DNA of 64,000 bases from assembly GCF_002993335.1 (NCBI RefSeq), contig NZ_PVNS01000004.1:186001-250000 (forward strand), given 5' to 3'. Origin of the DNA: Alkalicoccus urumqiensis. Lineage in GTDB: Bacteria; Bacillota; Bacilli; Bacillales; Salisediminibacteriaceae. Positions 34,336 through 42,984 of this stretch are shown here, piece by piece (within the stretch, counting starts at the first letter, position 1; each line of letters begins with the position of its first letter). The notes below the pieces were generated by a model. That model worked only from the letters and a program-made list of their open reading frames with translations. It did no database searches and was not told the DNA's origin. The position numbers and the translations under genes are program-made.

Positions 34336-35082
34336 ATGACGTTACCGATCTCCATTCAGTTATACAGCCTGCGGGAGGAAACCGCGGCCGATTTTAAAGG
34401 CACACTCGAGAAGGTGGCATCGCTCGGCTACGACGGTGTGGAATTTGCGGGGTACGGCGGCATGAAAGCGGAAGAACTGCGGGAGCTGCTTCATGAACTC
34501 GGCCTCCGGGTCTCCGGCGCCCACGTTCCGCTTGCCGAATTGGAATCCGACCTGGAAAATGTCCTTGATTACCACAAAGTGCTCGGCAACCGGCACATCA
34601 TCTGCCCATTTCTGGAGGAGAACGACCGCAGCTCCAGAGCAGCATATGAAGATGTCGCCGCAAGACTAAAGCCGATCGCAGAGGCTTGCAGCCGTGCCGG
34701 TTTCATCTTCAGCTACCATAATCACGACTTTGAACTGCAGCCGCAGGGAGGAACCGTTCCACTTCCACTGCTCCTTCATCATCCACAGATTCATGCGGAA
34801 CTGGACGTCTACTGGCTGACGCGCGCCGGAGAAAATCCAGTCGAATGGATGGAACGGTTCCACGACAAAACGCCGCTCGTTCACCTGAAAGATATGACGA
34901 ACGATGGCACCGAGGACTTTGCGGAGCTCGGCAGCGGCGGCATTGATGTGCAGGCTGTCATTCAAAAAGCCGAAGAGATCGGGACGGAGTGGCTCGTCGT
35001 TGAACAGGACGTTTCCCGCATCGGCGCCTTGAACAGTGCGGAAAAAAGCATGAACTATTTAAAAGAAACCTACCTCAGCTAG
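34336..35082 (+). CDS. Sugar phosphate isomerase/epimerase family protein
   Basis: A 248-residue TIM-barrel protein of the AP-endonuclease-2/xylose-isomerase-like group. Typical metal-site segments are SYHNHDFEL, AELDVYWLTRAG, VHLKDMTNDG and WLVVEQD. Relatives are inositol or keto-sugar isomerases. The substrate is unknown. The ATG has AAAGGAG upstream, and a small helical protein gene follows after 12 bases. Confidence 0.85.
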   Translation: MTLPISIQLYSLREETAADFKGTLEKVASLGYDGVEFAGYGGMKAEELRELLHELGLRVSGAHVPLAELESDLENVLDYHKVLGNRHIICPFLEENDRSSRAAYEDVAARLKPIAEACSRAGFIFSYHNHDFELQPQGGTVPLPLLLHHPQIHAELDVYWLTRAGENPVEWMERFHDKTPLVHLKDMTNDGTEDFAELGSGGIDVQAVIQKAEEIGTEWLVVEQDVSRIGALNSAEKSMNYLKETYLS

Positions 35083-35094
35083 GAGGGATCGACC

Positions 35095-35604
35095 ATGCGT
35101 TTATTTTCGTTTTTCCATTCCTCAAAGAAAGAACACGCCTCCGCGAAGCGCTCAGAAGCGTTTGAGGAAGCACTCCGCAGGTTTGATGAAGAGCGCAAAA
35201 AAAATCCGATGGAAGCGGAAGCTGCACTTGCAGACGCCGGCAAAGCTATTTCGTCTGTACCTGAAAAACACGACTGGCATATGGCTGCCGGGGAGTTTTA
35301 TGCATCAAGAAGAGATGCATCGTCCCATGAGAAACTAAAAAACGTCAGCCGCTCCCACATTGAAGCGGCACCGGAAATTATTGAGGCATTCAAAAAAGAG
35401 TATCACAAAGAGTCCCTGCTTGATTTTATCCCGCCGGATATTCCTGCCTTCCACCGGCTTGCTGAAATTTATGAAGAAGAAGGCAACATCGACGGCGCCA
35501 TTGACGTCGCCGCGGAGGCGGAAAAGCTCGGGATCCGAGACGGAACTCCCGGCGGCTTTGCCGCACGGAAAGAGCGGCTCATGGAAAAACGGCGCAGCCG
35601 GTAA
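35095..35604 (+). CDS. Helical protein of unknown function, 169 aa
   Basis: A soluble, highly charged protein, mostly helical by eye, with a TPR-like helical hairpin around residues 118-145 (AFHRLAEIYEEEGNIDGAID). I do not recognise the family. The start has GGAGGG upstream. It shares a transcript with the sugar isomerase gene and ends before a strong terminator. Confidence 0.7.
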   Translation: MRLFSFFHSSKKEHASAKRSEAFEEALRRFDEERKKNPMEAEAALADAGKAISSVPEKHDWHMAAGEFYASRRDASSHEKLKNVSRSHIEAAPEIIEAFKKEYHKESLLDFIPPDIPAFHRLAEIYEEEGNIDGAIDVAAEAEKLGIRDGTPGGFAARKERLMEKRRSR

Positions 35605-35614
35605 CTGCAAGACT

Positions 35615-35650
35615 GAAAAAACGCGTGTCCATGGCGGACGCGCGTTTTTT
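35615..35650. terminator. Bidirectional terminator
   Basis: AAAAAACGCG..GTCC pairs with GGAC..CGCGTTTTTT, serving the plus-strand gene and the convergent small membrane gene. Confidence 0.85.
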
Positions 35651-35825
35651 AACGTTCTATGCTGCGTTCCAGCAGTAAACCTACACCGCTCACTGCAGCA
35701 AACAGGCCGGCGAATAAAAGAAAATCCTCCCGGTAGCTGAGCATGTTTCTCGTCACCGCATAGACGATAATGGCACCGATACTGCCGAGAAAGTTAATCC
35801 ATAACAACGTCCGTATCCAGTTCAT
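35649..35825 (-). CDS. Small two-helix membrane protein, 58 aa
   Basis: ATG at 35825 with AAAGGAG 8 bases upstream; an upstream in-frame extension has no ribosome binding site. Two hydrophobic helices (about residues 4-22 and 33-52) joined by a short polar loop (TRNMLSYRED). Function unknown. Confidence 0.7.
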   Translation of the reverse strand: MNWIRTLLWINFLGSIGAIIVYAVTRNMLSYREDFLLFAGLFAAVSGVGLLLERSIER

Positions 35826-36035
35826 GATTCCGCTCCTTTCCTCTTCCGCCAGTATAGCACGGGGTGCTTTCAGGAAATAGAGGTTTACAGAATACAGTAC
35901 CTGTGTAAACAGTGGAAGGAGCCAATATAAAACTATATGAAAAAAGTTTTTCAATTTTACCATATATTAGGATATATCCGCTTGTTTTCTCCGCGTAACT
36001 ACGATACGTTGAGCGTAACCGCAGAGGAGGGATTC

Positions 36036-36983
36036 ATGATGAAGGAATTATTCCGCCAGTCATTCGGCTACATACTTGTCATTGCAGGCGCTGCCTGTTG
36101 GGGACTTACAGGCCTGTTCGTCGATCAACTCTATCAGGCGGGCTTCACCCCGTGGCAGGTCGTCGCTGCACGGATGTCCTCCTCTGCCTTCGTCCTGTTT
36201 CTCGTCTTGATTTTGTTTGAACGGGAGCACCTCCGCATCGACCGCCGGGATCTGCCGTACCTCATCCTTTTAGGATTGTGCGGCATGTCCTTATTCAACG
36301 GCTTCTACTTTGCAGTGATGGACCGCGCCTCTCTCGCCATCGCTGTCGTGTTCGTCTACACTTCGCCGATATTTGCCTCTCTTATTGCAAAATTCGCATT
36401 CGGTGAACAGCTGTCGCTCCAGAAAAACATGGCCATCGTTCTCACCATTATCGGCTGTGCGATGGCGATCGGCTTCATTCCGCTCGGTGGATCCGAGCCG
36501 ATTGATCTATTAACCGTCTTTCTTGGACTGATGGCCGGACTGTTCTGTGCCTCCTACAGCCTGATCGGTAAATACGTAAGCGGACGCTACCATCCGCTCA
36601 CGATTACGTTTTACGGGTTCACTGCAGGCAGCGTCATTTCCGTACCGACAAGCGCCATCTGGCAGCAGACAAGCACCGTCCTGCAGATCGATGTGCTTCT
36701 GCCGATGCTTGCGCTTACATTTATCGCCACGATCGCTGCCTACCTGCTGTTTACTCTCGGTCTTGCCTACGTGGAATCGAGCCGGGCTGCCATTTTGTCT
36801 TCCACTGAGCTCGTTGTCTCCGTGCTTCTCAGCGTATTTGTGCTGAATGAAATAGTAACATTCTGGCAGGCAGTCGGTTTCGTTCTCGTCATCACTTCCA
36901 TTATGCTGACGGTCGTTTCCTTCCGCCGCCGCGTCGAGCGCAAATACCCGGGAAAGGAATACAGCTACACGAACGAAGGATAG
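36036..36983 (+). CDS. EamA-type drug/metabolite transporter
   Basis: A 315-residue membrane protein with ten helices in two EamA repeats (GAACWGLTGLFVDQLYQ near the start; GLFCASYSLIGKYV at the start of the second repeat). These exporters move amino acids or metabolites; the substrate is unknown. I chose the ATG at 36036 behind GAGGAGGG. The longer frame from 35937 has no binding site and a polar, non-membrane N-terminus. Confidence 0.9.
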   Translation: MMKELFRQSFGYILVIAGAACWGLTGLFVDQLYQAGFTPWQVVAARMSSSAFVLFLVLILFEREHLRIDRRDLPYLILLGLCGMSLFNGFYFAVMDRASLAIAVVFVYTSPIFASLIAKFAFGEQLSLQKNMAIVLTIIGCAMAIGFIPLGGSEPIDLLTVFLGLMAGLFCASYSLIGKYVSGRYHPLTITFYGFTAGSVISVPTSAIWQQTSTVLQIDVLLPMLALTFIATIAAYLLFTLGLAYVESSRAAILSSTELVVSVLLSVFVLNEIVTFWQAVGFVLVITSIMLTVVSFRRRVERKYPGKEYSYTNEG

Positions 36984-37132
36984 AAAAAGTAGAGGAATCG
37001 AAAGCGGCCGGTATCCTGCGCGTCATCCGTCTCTTTAGGTGCCGGCACTTCCTCTCCGTACACCTCAAAAACGTGCTCCCCTGCTTTCTCCTCGGCAGAT
37101 CGAACTCTCTCTATCAGCTCTTTAGATGACAT
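36965..37132 (-). CDS. Possible small protein, 55 aa, or gene remnant
   Basis: A minus-strand frame starting MSSKELIERVRSAEEKAG and ending FLYFFYPSFV, acidic and helical in its first half. It overlaps the end of the EamA gene by 19 bases. No clear ribosome binding site precedes it. Just upstream (about 37145-37255) another frame reads FYRRIREQQLQAFRNVLIGK before a stop, also protein-like. Together they could be the wreck of one longer gene. Confidence 0.35.
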   Translation of the reverse strand: MSSKELIERVRSAEEKAGEHVFEVYGEEVPAPKETDDAQDTGRFRFLYFFYPSFV

Positions 37133-37270
37133 ATACGTTTCACTTCATTTCAGAGCCGCTGCTAATTTCCCGATTAAAACGTTACGAAATGCCTGAAGCT
37201 GCTGCTCTCTTATTCTGCGGTAAAAACCTTCATCCTGCGAAAAGGTCCCTTCTTAAAAAGCATGACCAGC

Positions 37271-37326
37271 TTTACAAATCGTAATGATTACGATATACTG
37301 CAAATTGTTAATCGTAATGATTACGA
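37271..37326 (+). promoter_or_regulatory. Zur-controlled promoter with two Zur boxes
   Basis: TCGTAATGATTACGA, a perfect match to the Bacillus Zur box, occurs at 37279-37293 and again at 37312-37326, 33 bp apart. TTTACA (37271-37276) and TATACT (37294-37299) form a promoter with 17-bp spacing, so box 1 fills the spacer exactly and box 2 lies downstream of the start. Strong repression by zinc-loaded Zur is expected. Confidence 0.92.
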
Positions 37327-37360
37327 CAAAAAGAAGAGACAGAGCCAGGGAGGTCATGTT

Positions 37361-38527
37361 GTGGATACACGCATTCCAGTAACGGTGCTCAGCGGTTTCC
37401 TCGGTGCGGGGAAAACGTCGCTGTTGCAGCACATTTTAGAAGAGGGTCCGTCACGGACGGCCGTCATCGTCAATGATATGAGTGAGGTGAATGTCGATGC
37501 GGCAGTCATGAAGCAGGGCGGATTCCGCCGGCGGGAGGAAAAGCTGGTCGAGCTGTCGAACGGGTGCATCTGCTGCACGCTCCGGGAAGATCTGCTGCTG
37601 GAAGTGCAGGACCTGGCGGAGAAAGGCGGCATAGACCGCATCGTCATTGAATCCTCCGGCATCAGTGAACCCGTGCCGGTCGCGCAGACGTTCAGTTACA
37701 TCGATGAAGAGCTCGGCGTGGATGTCACCAGCTCCTGCCGCCTTGATACGATGGTCACCGTCGTCGATGCAAACAGGTTCTGGAACGATTACGGCTCCGG
37801 CGATACGCTGCTTGACCGCCGCCAGGGACTGGACGAGGAAGACGAGCGCAGCATCGTCGATCTTCTCGTTGATCAGATCGAATTCTGTGATGTTTTGATT
37901 CTAAACAAAACGGACCTCGTTCCGGAATCCGAGCGTCAAAAGCTGCGATCCTTCCTGCAGAAGCTGCAGCCGGAAGCAGAAATTATCGATGCCGCCTATG
38001 CACGTGTTCCGCTCGATAAGGTGGTCAACACCGGAAAATTCTCCTTTGATAAAGCGAGCATGTCCGCCGGCTGGATCAAAGAGCTGGAAGCTGAAGAGCA
38101 TATCCCGGAAACCGAAGAGTACGGGATCTCATCCTTCGTTTACCGGCGCCGGGCTCCGTTCGACAGCCGGAAGCTGGAAGCCTGGTTTGAAGAAATCCCT
38201 TAGTCCATTGCCCGTGCCAAAGGCATTACTTGGCTGTCGGAATATCCGGACCTCGCGTTTCTTCTTTCCCAGGCCGGAACCTCCGGCTCGCTGAACGCGG
38301 TCGCCCAGTGGGCCGCTTCCCTTGAGGAGGACGCTCAGCAGGAGCTCATGCAGGAGGATCCTGATCTTCAACGCGAGCTTGATCGTCATCCTGAAGGCGA
38401 CCGGAAAACGGAGATCGTTTTTATCGGCGTCGACATGGACGAAGAAGCGATCTGCCGTTCCCTGGATGACTGTCTGACAACCATTGAAAGGAGCCGACCA
38501 CATGGCAAAGAAATCAAAAGTCGCTAA
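37361..38527 (+). pseudogene. COG0523 (CobW/ZagA-like) GTPase interrupted by TAG
   Basis: A Zur-regulated metal-chaperone GTPase, like YciC/ZagA. Start GTG at 37361, 7 bases after GGAGG. N-terminal GTPase with Walker A LGAGKTS, metal-binding CICC in NGCICCTL, SSGISEP and NKTD. At codon 281 (38201-38203) a TAG follows FEEIP; the same frame then continues without a shift as SIARAKGITWLSEYPDLAFL for 107 more sense codons to TAA at 38525-38527, giving the expected CobW C-terminal domain. A nonsense mutation, a sequence error or readthrough could explain this. The end overlaps rpsN2. Confidence 0.9.
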
Positions 38528-38771
38528 GCAGAAGCAGCGGGAGGAAATGGTAGCCCGCTACGCAGAAATACGAAAAGAACTGAAAGAAAAAGGAGACTAT
38601 GAAGCGCTCCGCAGACTACCGCGGGATTCTTCTCCGACACGACTGAAAAGCCGCTGTGAATTAACCGGACGTCCGCGCGGCTATATGAATCAATTCCGCA
38701 TGTCCCGCATCGCCTTCCGGGAACTTGCACACAAAGGCCAGATTCCCGGAGTCAAAAAAGCCAGCTGGTAA
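38502..38771 (+). CDS. rpsN2: Zinc-independent ribosomal protein S14 paralogue
   Basis: An 89-residue S14 of the C-minus type: it ends in the normal [11 protein letters not shown] but has only a single Cys ([20 protein letters not shown] region) instead of two CxxC pairs. In zinc starvation this form replaces the zinc-binding S14, freeing zinc. The ATG at 38502 has AAAGGAG 8 bases upstream and lies inside the end of the GTPase frame. It belongs to the Zur transcript. Confidence 0.95.
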   Translation: MAKKSKVAKQKQREEMVARYAEIRKELKEKGDYEALRRLPRDSSPTRLKSRCELTGRPRGYMNQFRMSRIAFRELAHKGQIPGVKKASW

Positions 38772-38785
38772 AGGAGGAACCAACG

Positions 38786-39025
38786 ATGCCGCTGCTGCAT
38801 ACCATTCTGAACGACCATATTGCAGATGACCGCAGCTACTCCTTTCATCTGGACGGCGTGCTTCACTGGATGGACAGCGCCTTTCTTATCCAGGAATTAA
38901 TCGACAGCCCGGCCGAAGATCAGGAAGAACTGCTGTTATTCCTGGAACCGGTGAAAGACGATCCGGAACTGCTGCACAGCTATCTCTGCCGCCTTGCTAT
39001 ACTGTATGTGCAGGCCAATTCGTAA
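38786..39025 (+). CDS. Small acidic protein of the Zur operon, 79 aa
   Basis: A soluble, acidic, helical protein with many Leu, His and Asp residues (HTILNDHIADDRSYSFHLDG). It starts 14 bases after rpsN2 behind AAAGGAGG, so it is cotranscribed with the zinc-starvation genes. I do not recognise it. Three N-terminal histidines plus acidic residues could hold a metal, but no defined motif is present. Confidence 0.75.
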   Translation: MPLLHTILNDHIADDRSYSFHLDGVLHWMDSAFLIQELIDSPAEDQEELLLFLEPVKDDPELLHSYLCRLAILYVQANS

Positions 39026-39040
39026 AAGGAGCTGGGTGTC

Positions 39041-39667
39041 ATGACATCGATCTGGGAAGAAACGTTCCAAAAAATTCCGTACCTGTGGGGACACGCACCC
39101 GCTGATTCTGCCGTGCAAACGGCAGCGTTGTTTTCCAGTCATGGATTCCGTACAGTTCTAGTGCCCGGCGCAGGGTACGGCCGGAACGCACGGCCGTTTG
39201 TCGACCGGGGCATGGACGTCACCGGACTGGAACTCTCCGAAACAGCCGTCGATCTGGCAGGAAAGCAGCCGTTTTCGATGACGATGATGCAGGGGGATAT
39301 TTCTGAACTGCCCAGCCTGACAGGCACGTTCGACGGGATTTATTCCCACGCGCTGCTGCACTTACTGCCGCCGGGAACGCATGAAGCGTTCGTCCGCCAC
39401 TGTTTCCAGCGTCTGAATCCCGGCGGCTGCATGGTACACACAACCATCACACCGGAAGCTCCGATGTTCGGCAGAGGAACAAAGCTCGCCGATCATTATT
39501 ACGAAGCCTCCCCCGGTGTACCGCTTTATTTTTACACCGAAGAACGACTGCGCCCATTATTTTCTGAGGCTGCGCAGCTGGATATTTCCATGATGCTCGA
39601 GCCAAATAAAGAACATCCGGAAAAAGCACCATTTCCCTACTGGCACATCACCGCCTGGAAAACGTGA
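39041..39667 (+). CDS. Class I SAM-dependent methyltransferase
   Basis: A 208-residue Rossmann methyltransferase. The SAM motif reads VLVPGAGYGRNA, followed by the acidic end of strand 2 (VTGLELSE) and GDISELPSLTGTFDGIYSHALLH. The family includes tellurite- or thiol-type detoxifying enzymes, but the substrate cannot be called. The ATG has AAAGGAG upstream and lies 15 bases after the previous gene, so Zur may control it too; there is no internal terminator. Confidence 0.88.
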   Translation: MTSIWEETFQKIPYLWGHAPADSAVQTAALFSSHGFRTVLVPGAGYGRNARPFVDRGMDVTGLELSETAVDLAGKQPFSMTMMQGDISELPSLTGTFDGIYSHALLHLLPPGTHEAFVRHCFQRLNPGGCMVHTTITPEAPMFGRGTKLADHYYEASPGVPLYFYTEERLRPLFSEAAQLDISMMLEPNKEHPEKAPFPYWHITAWKT

Positions 39668-39676
39668 ATAAACAGC

Positions 39677-39720
39677 AAAAAAATCCCTCCAGGCGGACGT
39701 CATCTGCCGGGAGGGATTTC
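39677..39720. terminator. Bidirectional terminator
   Basis: AAAATCCCTCC pairs with GGAGGGATTT between two convergent genes. Confidence 0.85.
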
Positions 39721-39725
39721 GTTCG

Positions 39726-41351
39726 TTATTCTTCGATCGATTCACTTAAGTTCTGCAGATGAAACGGAACATCCATTTCATCATCGACGACAAGCTCAAT
39801 CACATGCAGTCCGTCCACCTGTTTTGCCAGCACGTCTTCCAGTTCCCCGGCCGTTTCCGCGCGGTCCACGACAGCCCCCGGAGCAAACGCTGCAGTAACC
39901 GCTGCGTAATCCCACAGTGGAATGTCGTTATAATCAGCATGCGGCCGCCCCGGATGAAGACGGCGCTCCACGGCGTAGCCGAGGTTATTCAGGATGAATA
40001 TTTTTACCGCCATCTTCTCTACGTGCATCGTACTCAATTCCTGCACGGTCAGCTGCAGCGCCCCGTCTCCGATCATGCACCAGACCGGCGTCTCCGGCTC
40101 CGCAGCGGCTGCACCGACTGCGGCAGGAAGCGCATAGCCGATACTCTGCCACGACCCCTGCGAAAACATCCGGCATCCCTCCGGCAGCTTGACGTACGGC
40201 ATGCCATAGGAGAAGCTTCCGGTATCGACAGTGAGGATGCCTCCTTTTGGAAGAGCCTCCTCTAAAATCGGGTAATACACCGTGCTGGAAAGGCGCTGGT
40301 TTTTCGCGCTGTGCTTCACCAGCTTTGGTGTTTCCAGCTCTACTTTCCCGCGGGCTGATTCCCGCTTCCCGAGTTCACGGAGCACGTCTGTCATCAGCGC
40401 CTGATCAATCCGCTCGCCAAAAAGCATCGTATGATCCGGCTGCAGATCGATCCGCTTGTTCTCATCAAGCTCTGCCTGAAACTTGGACGTATTGAAATCA
40501 GACAGCAGAAGACCGGCCGTTACAATAACGTCCGCTTCCTCCACCTGCTTCCGGATATATTCCGGACCGAAGGCGGCTCCGTAGACTCCGCCATACTGTG
40601 GTTCGTCCTCCGGAAAGGCACTTTTCCCCTGCATGGTCTGGTAGGTGGGGAGCTGATATACGCGGCTGAACTGAAGCACTGCCTCTTCCTGCAGAAAGCG
40701 GGAAACGCCGACATCGACGAGCAGGACGGGGCGCTCCGCCTCCTCCACCGCTTTATGTACAGCGTCCGCTGCCCACCAGCTGTCCACATTTTCCACTTCC
40801 TGCTTCTCTTCCGGTCCGGTCAGGGTGATCTCCGCATCAGCCGTATCCTGCGGCACTTCGATGTATACCGGCTTCCGCTCTGTGAGTGCGAGATCAATGA
40901 GACGGGGAATCGTTTCCGCAGCCGTCTCTGCGGTGATCCGCTCAGCAGCCGCTGTAATCGGTTCGTGCATACGCAGGTAGGCGTCTGTGTCCCCGTTCAT
41001 TAAAGAGTGGTGGACGAGTTTTCCATCCTCCAGCACGTCACTGTCCGGCGATCCAACCACATGAATCAGCGGCACGGATTCGCTGAAGGCACCGGCGGTC
41101 GCATTCACCGCACTTAAATCGCCGACACCATACGTCGTAATCATCGCTGCTGCGCCGGTGGCCCTCGCATACCCATCCGCTGCGTAGCCTGCATTTAATT
41201 CATTTCTCATATGCATCATGCGCAGGTCTTCCCGCGTTTCAATTTCATCACACAAACCGAAATTATAGTCTCCCGGAAGACCGAAGACGATCTTAATACC
41301 GGCATCCCGGATACAGTCAAACAGCCACGCTTTAACAGTTGTCGTTTTCAT
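39726..41351 (-). CDS. Thiamine-diphosphate decarboxylase (pyruvate/indolepyruvate type)
   Basis: Decarboxylates a 2-keto acid to an aldehyde. The 541-residue protein has the activating Glu in HMRNELNAGYAADGYAR, LDHVGSP-like substrate loop VHVVGSPDS (here IHVVGSPDS), and the cofactor motif MIGDGALQLT with ILNNLGYAVE. Length and layout fit the PDC/IPDC/KdcA group. Start ATG at 41351 with AAAGGTG 8 bases upstream. Substrate could be pyruvate, indolepyruvate or branched keto acids; no pathway gene is adjacent to decide. Confidence 0.88.
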   Translation of the reverse strand: MKTTTVKAWLFDCIRDAGIKIVFGLPGDYNFGLCDEIETREDLRMMHMRNELNAGYAADGYARATGAAAMITTYGVGDLSAVNATAGAFSESVPLIHVVGSPDSDVLEDGKLVHHSLMNGDTDAYLRMHEPITAAAERITAETAAETIPRLIDLALTERKPVYIEVPQDTADAEITLTGPEEKQEVENVDSWWAADAVHKAVEEAERPVLLVDVGVSRFLQEEAVLQFSRVYQLPTYQTMQGKSAFPEDEPQYGGVYGAAFGPEYIRKQVEEADVIVTAGLLLSDFNTSKFQAELDENKRIDLQPDHTMLFGERIDQALMTDVLRELGKRESARGKVELETPKLVKHSAKNQRLSSTVYYPILEEALPKGGILTVDTGSFSYGMPYVKLPEGCRMFSQGSWQSIGYALPAAVGAAAAEPETPVWCMIGDGALQLTVQELSTMHVEKMAVKIFILNNLGYAVERRLHPGRPHADYNDIPLWDYAAVTAAFAPGAVVDRAETAGELEDVLAKQVDGLHVIELVVDDEMDVPFHLQNLSESIEE

Positions 41352-41464
41352 GCTGAACACACCTTTCTTTGCATTCCCCTTTCCCTCTTTCTTCCTGAAT
41401 TAACCGATGTCCTTCCTATTTTTGTATGATATGATGCAGAAAATGCTGGAAAGAAGTGATCTTC

Positions 41465-41926
41465 GTGAAATACATCCCTGTACAGCTCGAGAAACACGAA
41501 GCGGTGCTGACCGCTTTCCGCAGACAGGCACTGGAGGAAAGTTTCGGCCGGAGCAGTCACTTTCAACCGGAAACGTATCTGGAGTGGCTCGCCCAAAAGA
41601 AACGCCATTTTCCGGAGGGGTTCGTCCTCGTGCAGGAAAATGACGTGTTTATCGGGCAGCTGGAGCTGGCTGTTTCGGTTTATGAGCAGAATATGATCGG
41701 CTATGTGCATCTGCTCTATGTGATTCCGGAAAAACGCGGCACCGGAACCGGCCGGGATATGCTCCAGTATGCAGAGCGGCTGTTTCTCTCCCACGGCCTC
41801 CGGGAGTACCATCTCCGGGTATCGCTTACCAACGAAGCAGCACGCGGCTTCTACCTTCATACAGGCATGGAAGAAATCGGCGTGGAAGAGAACGGGACCG
41901 TCATGCGGATGCGGAAATACCTCTAA
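41465..41926 (+). CDS. GNAT family N-acetyltransferase
   Basis: A 153-residue GNAT protein. The acetyl-CoA site reads LLYVIPEKRGTGTGRDMLQ (near residues 82-100), and the C-terminal NEAARGFYLHTGM is the usual end motif. I prefer the GTG at 41465, spaced from GAAAGAAGTGA, though a GTG at 41456 is in frame. Substrate unknown. Its stop lies against the convergent yoaT-like gene, the two separated by a perfect palindrome. Confidence 0.88.
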   Translation: MKYIPVQLEKHEAVLTAFRRQALEESFGRSSHFQPETYLEWLAQKKRHFPEGFVLVQENDVFIGQLELAVSVYEQNMIGYVHLLYVIPEKRGTGTGRDMLQYAERLFLSHGLREYHLRVSLTNEAARGFYLHTGMEEIGVEENGTVMRMRKYL

Positions 41927-41943
41927 TATTTCCCGGGAAATAT
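41926..41943. repeat. Perfect 18-bp palindrome between convergent stops
   Basis: ATATTTCCCGGGAAATAT reaches from the last base of one stop codon to the last base of the other. No T run follows on either strand, so it is at best a minimal shared terminator. Confidence 0.5.
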
Positions 41944-42767
41944 CAACCGTTTTCTTTCAACCGTTTTAACGAGGCTGTCAGAAAAAAGCTGACGATGACT
42001 AGCAGCATCCAGGAGCTCAATTTCCCTAAGTCCACGACCGTCCATCGCTCTGTCTGATACGGGTAGGCCCACGCCTGAAAATACGTGGCGATATTCTCCG
42101 CGGTCCAGACGAAAAAGCCGATGAGTACAAACGAAAGAAGCATCGGCATCCGGTACACCCGGCCGTTCACCTGAAACCGGACAGAAGCCCGGAAGAACAG
42201 CAGCACGACAAGGCCGGTGAGCACCCAGCGCAGGTCAGTGATGTAGTGATGCGTAAAAAAATTGGCATATACCGCGGCCGTGAGCGGCAGAACGATATAC
42301 GTACGCGGCCAGCGGATCAGGGAAATCCCGAGCCTCCGCCACGCCTGACACAAATAGGCGGCGACACTCGCGTACATGAATCCGCTGTAGAGCGGCACGC
42401 CGGCGATTTTCGTCCATGCTTCTTCAGGATAGCTCCACGATCCCATCTGTACTTTGAACAATTCCAGCGATAGGCCGAGAACGTGAAAAAGAAGAATGAC
42501 TTTCCCTTCATCAGCCGTTTCAATGCCAGTTTTTACTAAGACGATCTGCGCTGTGAGAAAAAACAGAAGCAGCCAGTCGTACCTGGCAAGAAGCGGGAGG
42601 TCCACCAGCTGTGTCAGAGCCAGCCCGGCAAAAATAATTACCGGGAAGATGCAGGAAAGAGCCTGCTGCCAGCCGAAATGCCAGAATTGAACGAGAGCGT
42701 GCGGCGGACGGCTGACACGGACCGGATGCTTTGGGTAGGCCACAGCCGACTGCAGTTTATGCTTCAT
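41943..42767 (-). CDS. yoaT: DUF817 membrane protein, YoaT-like
   Basis: A 274-residue membrane protein of the DUF817 family with about eight helices and conserved stretches such as ETADEGKVILLFHVLGLSLE (in part) and WAYPYQTERW. Function is unknown in the family. The ATG at 42767 has GGAGG upstream and lies 11 bases inside the HTH gene. With the two genes before it, it forms the same trio as yoaS-yozG-yoaT of Bacillus subtilis. Confidence 0.88.
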   Translation of the reverse strand: MKHKLQSAVAYPKHPVRVSRPPHALVQFWHFGWQQALSCIFPVIIFAGLALTQLVDLPLLARYDWLLLFFLTAQIVLVKTGIETADEGKVILLFHVLGLSLELFKVQMGSWSYPEEAWTKIAGVPLYSGFMYASVAAYLCQAWRRLGISLIRWPRTYIVLPLTAAVYANFFTHHYITDLRWVLTGLVVLLFFRASVRFQVNGRVYRMPMLLSFVLIGFFVWTAENIATYFQAWAYPYQTERWTVVDLGKLSSWMLLVIVSFFLTASLKRLKENG

Positions 42768-42975
42768 CGTCATCCTCCACGTATTCCAAAAGATCCCCCG
42801 GCTGGCACTCCAGCACCCGGCAGAGTGCTTCCAGCGTAGAAAACCGCACAGCTTTCGCCTTCCCATTTTTTAAGATGGAAACGTTCGCCATCGTAATGCC
42901 GACGCGCTCTGCTAATTCGGTGACACTCATTTTCCGCTTCGCAAGCATGACGTCAAGTCGAATGATAATTGCCAT
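42757..42975 (-). CDS. yozG: Small XRE/YozG-type HTH regulator
   Basis: A 72-residue Cro/CI-type regulator, almost only the DNA-binding domain: LAKRKMSVTELAERVGITMANVSILKNGKAKAV with the recognition helix near residues 28-38 (in part), and an acidic C-terminus. It lies between the DUF2975 and DUF817 genes. It likely regulates its own operon; a palindrome overlaps the operon promoter at 43512-43536. Confidence 0.92.
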   Translation of the reverse strand: MAIIIRLDVMLAKRKMSVTELAERVGITMANVSILKNGKAKAVRFSTLEALCRVLECQPGDLLEYVEDDDEA

Positions 42976-42984
42976 ATTCCCACC

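Noticed and set aside
37262-37360. N-terminal extension of the COG0523 protein
   Set aside because: The extension would translate the two Zur boxes (the repeated NRNDYD) and the promoter itself; GTG at 37361 has a proper ribosome binding site.
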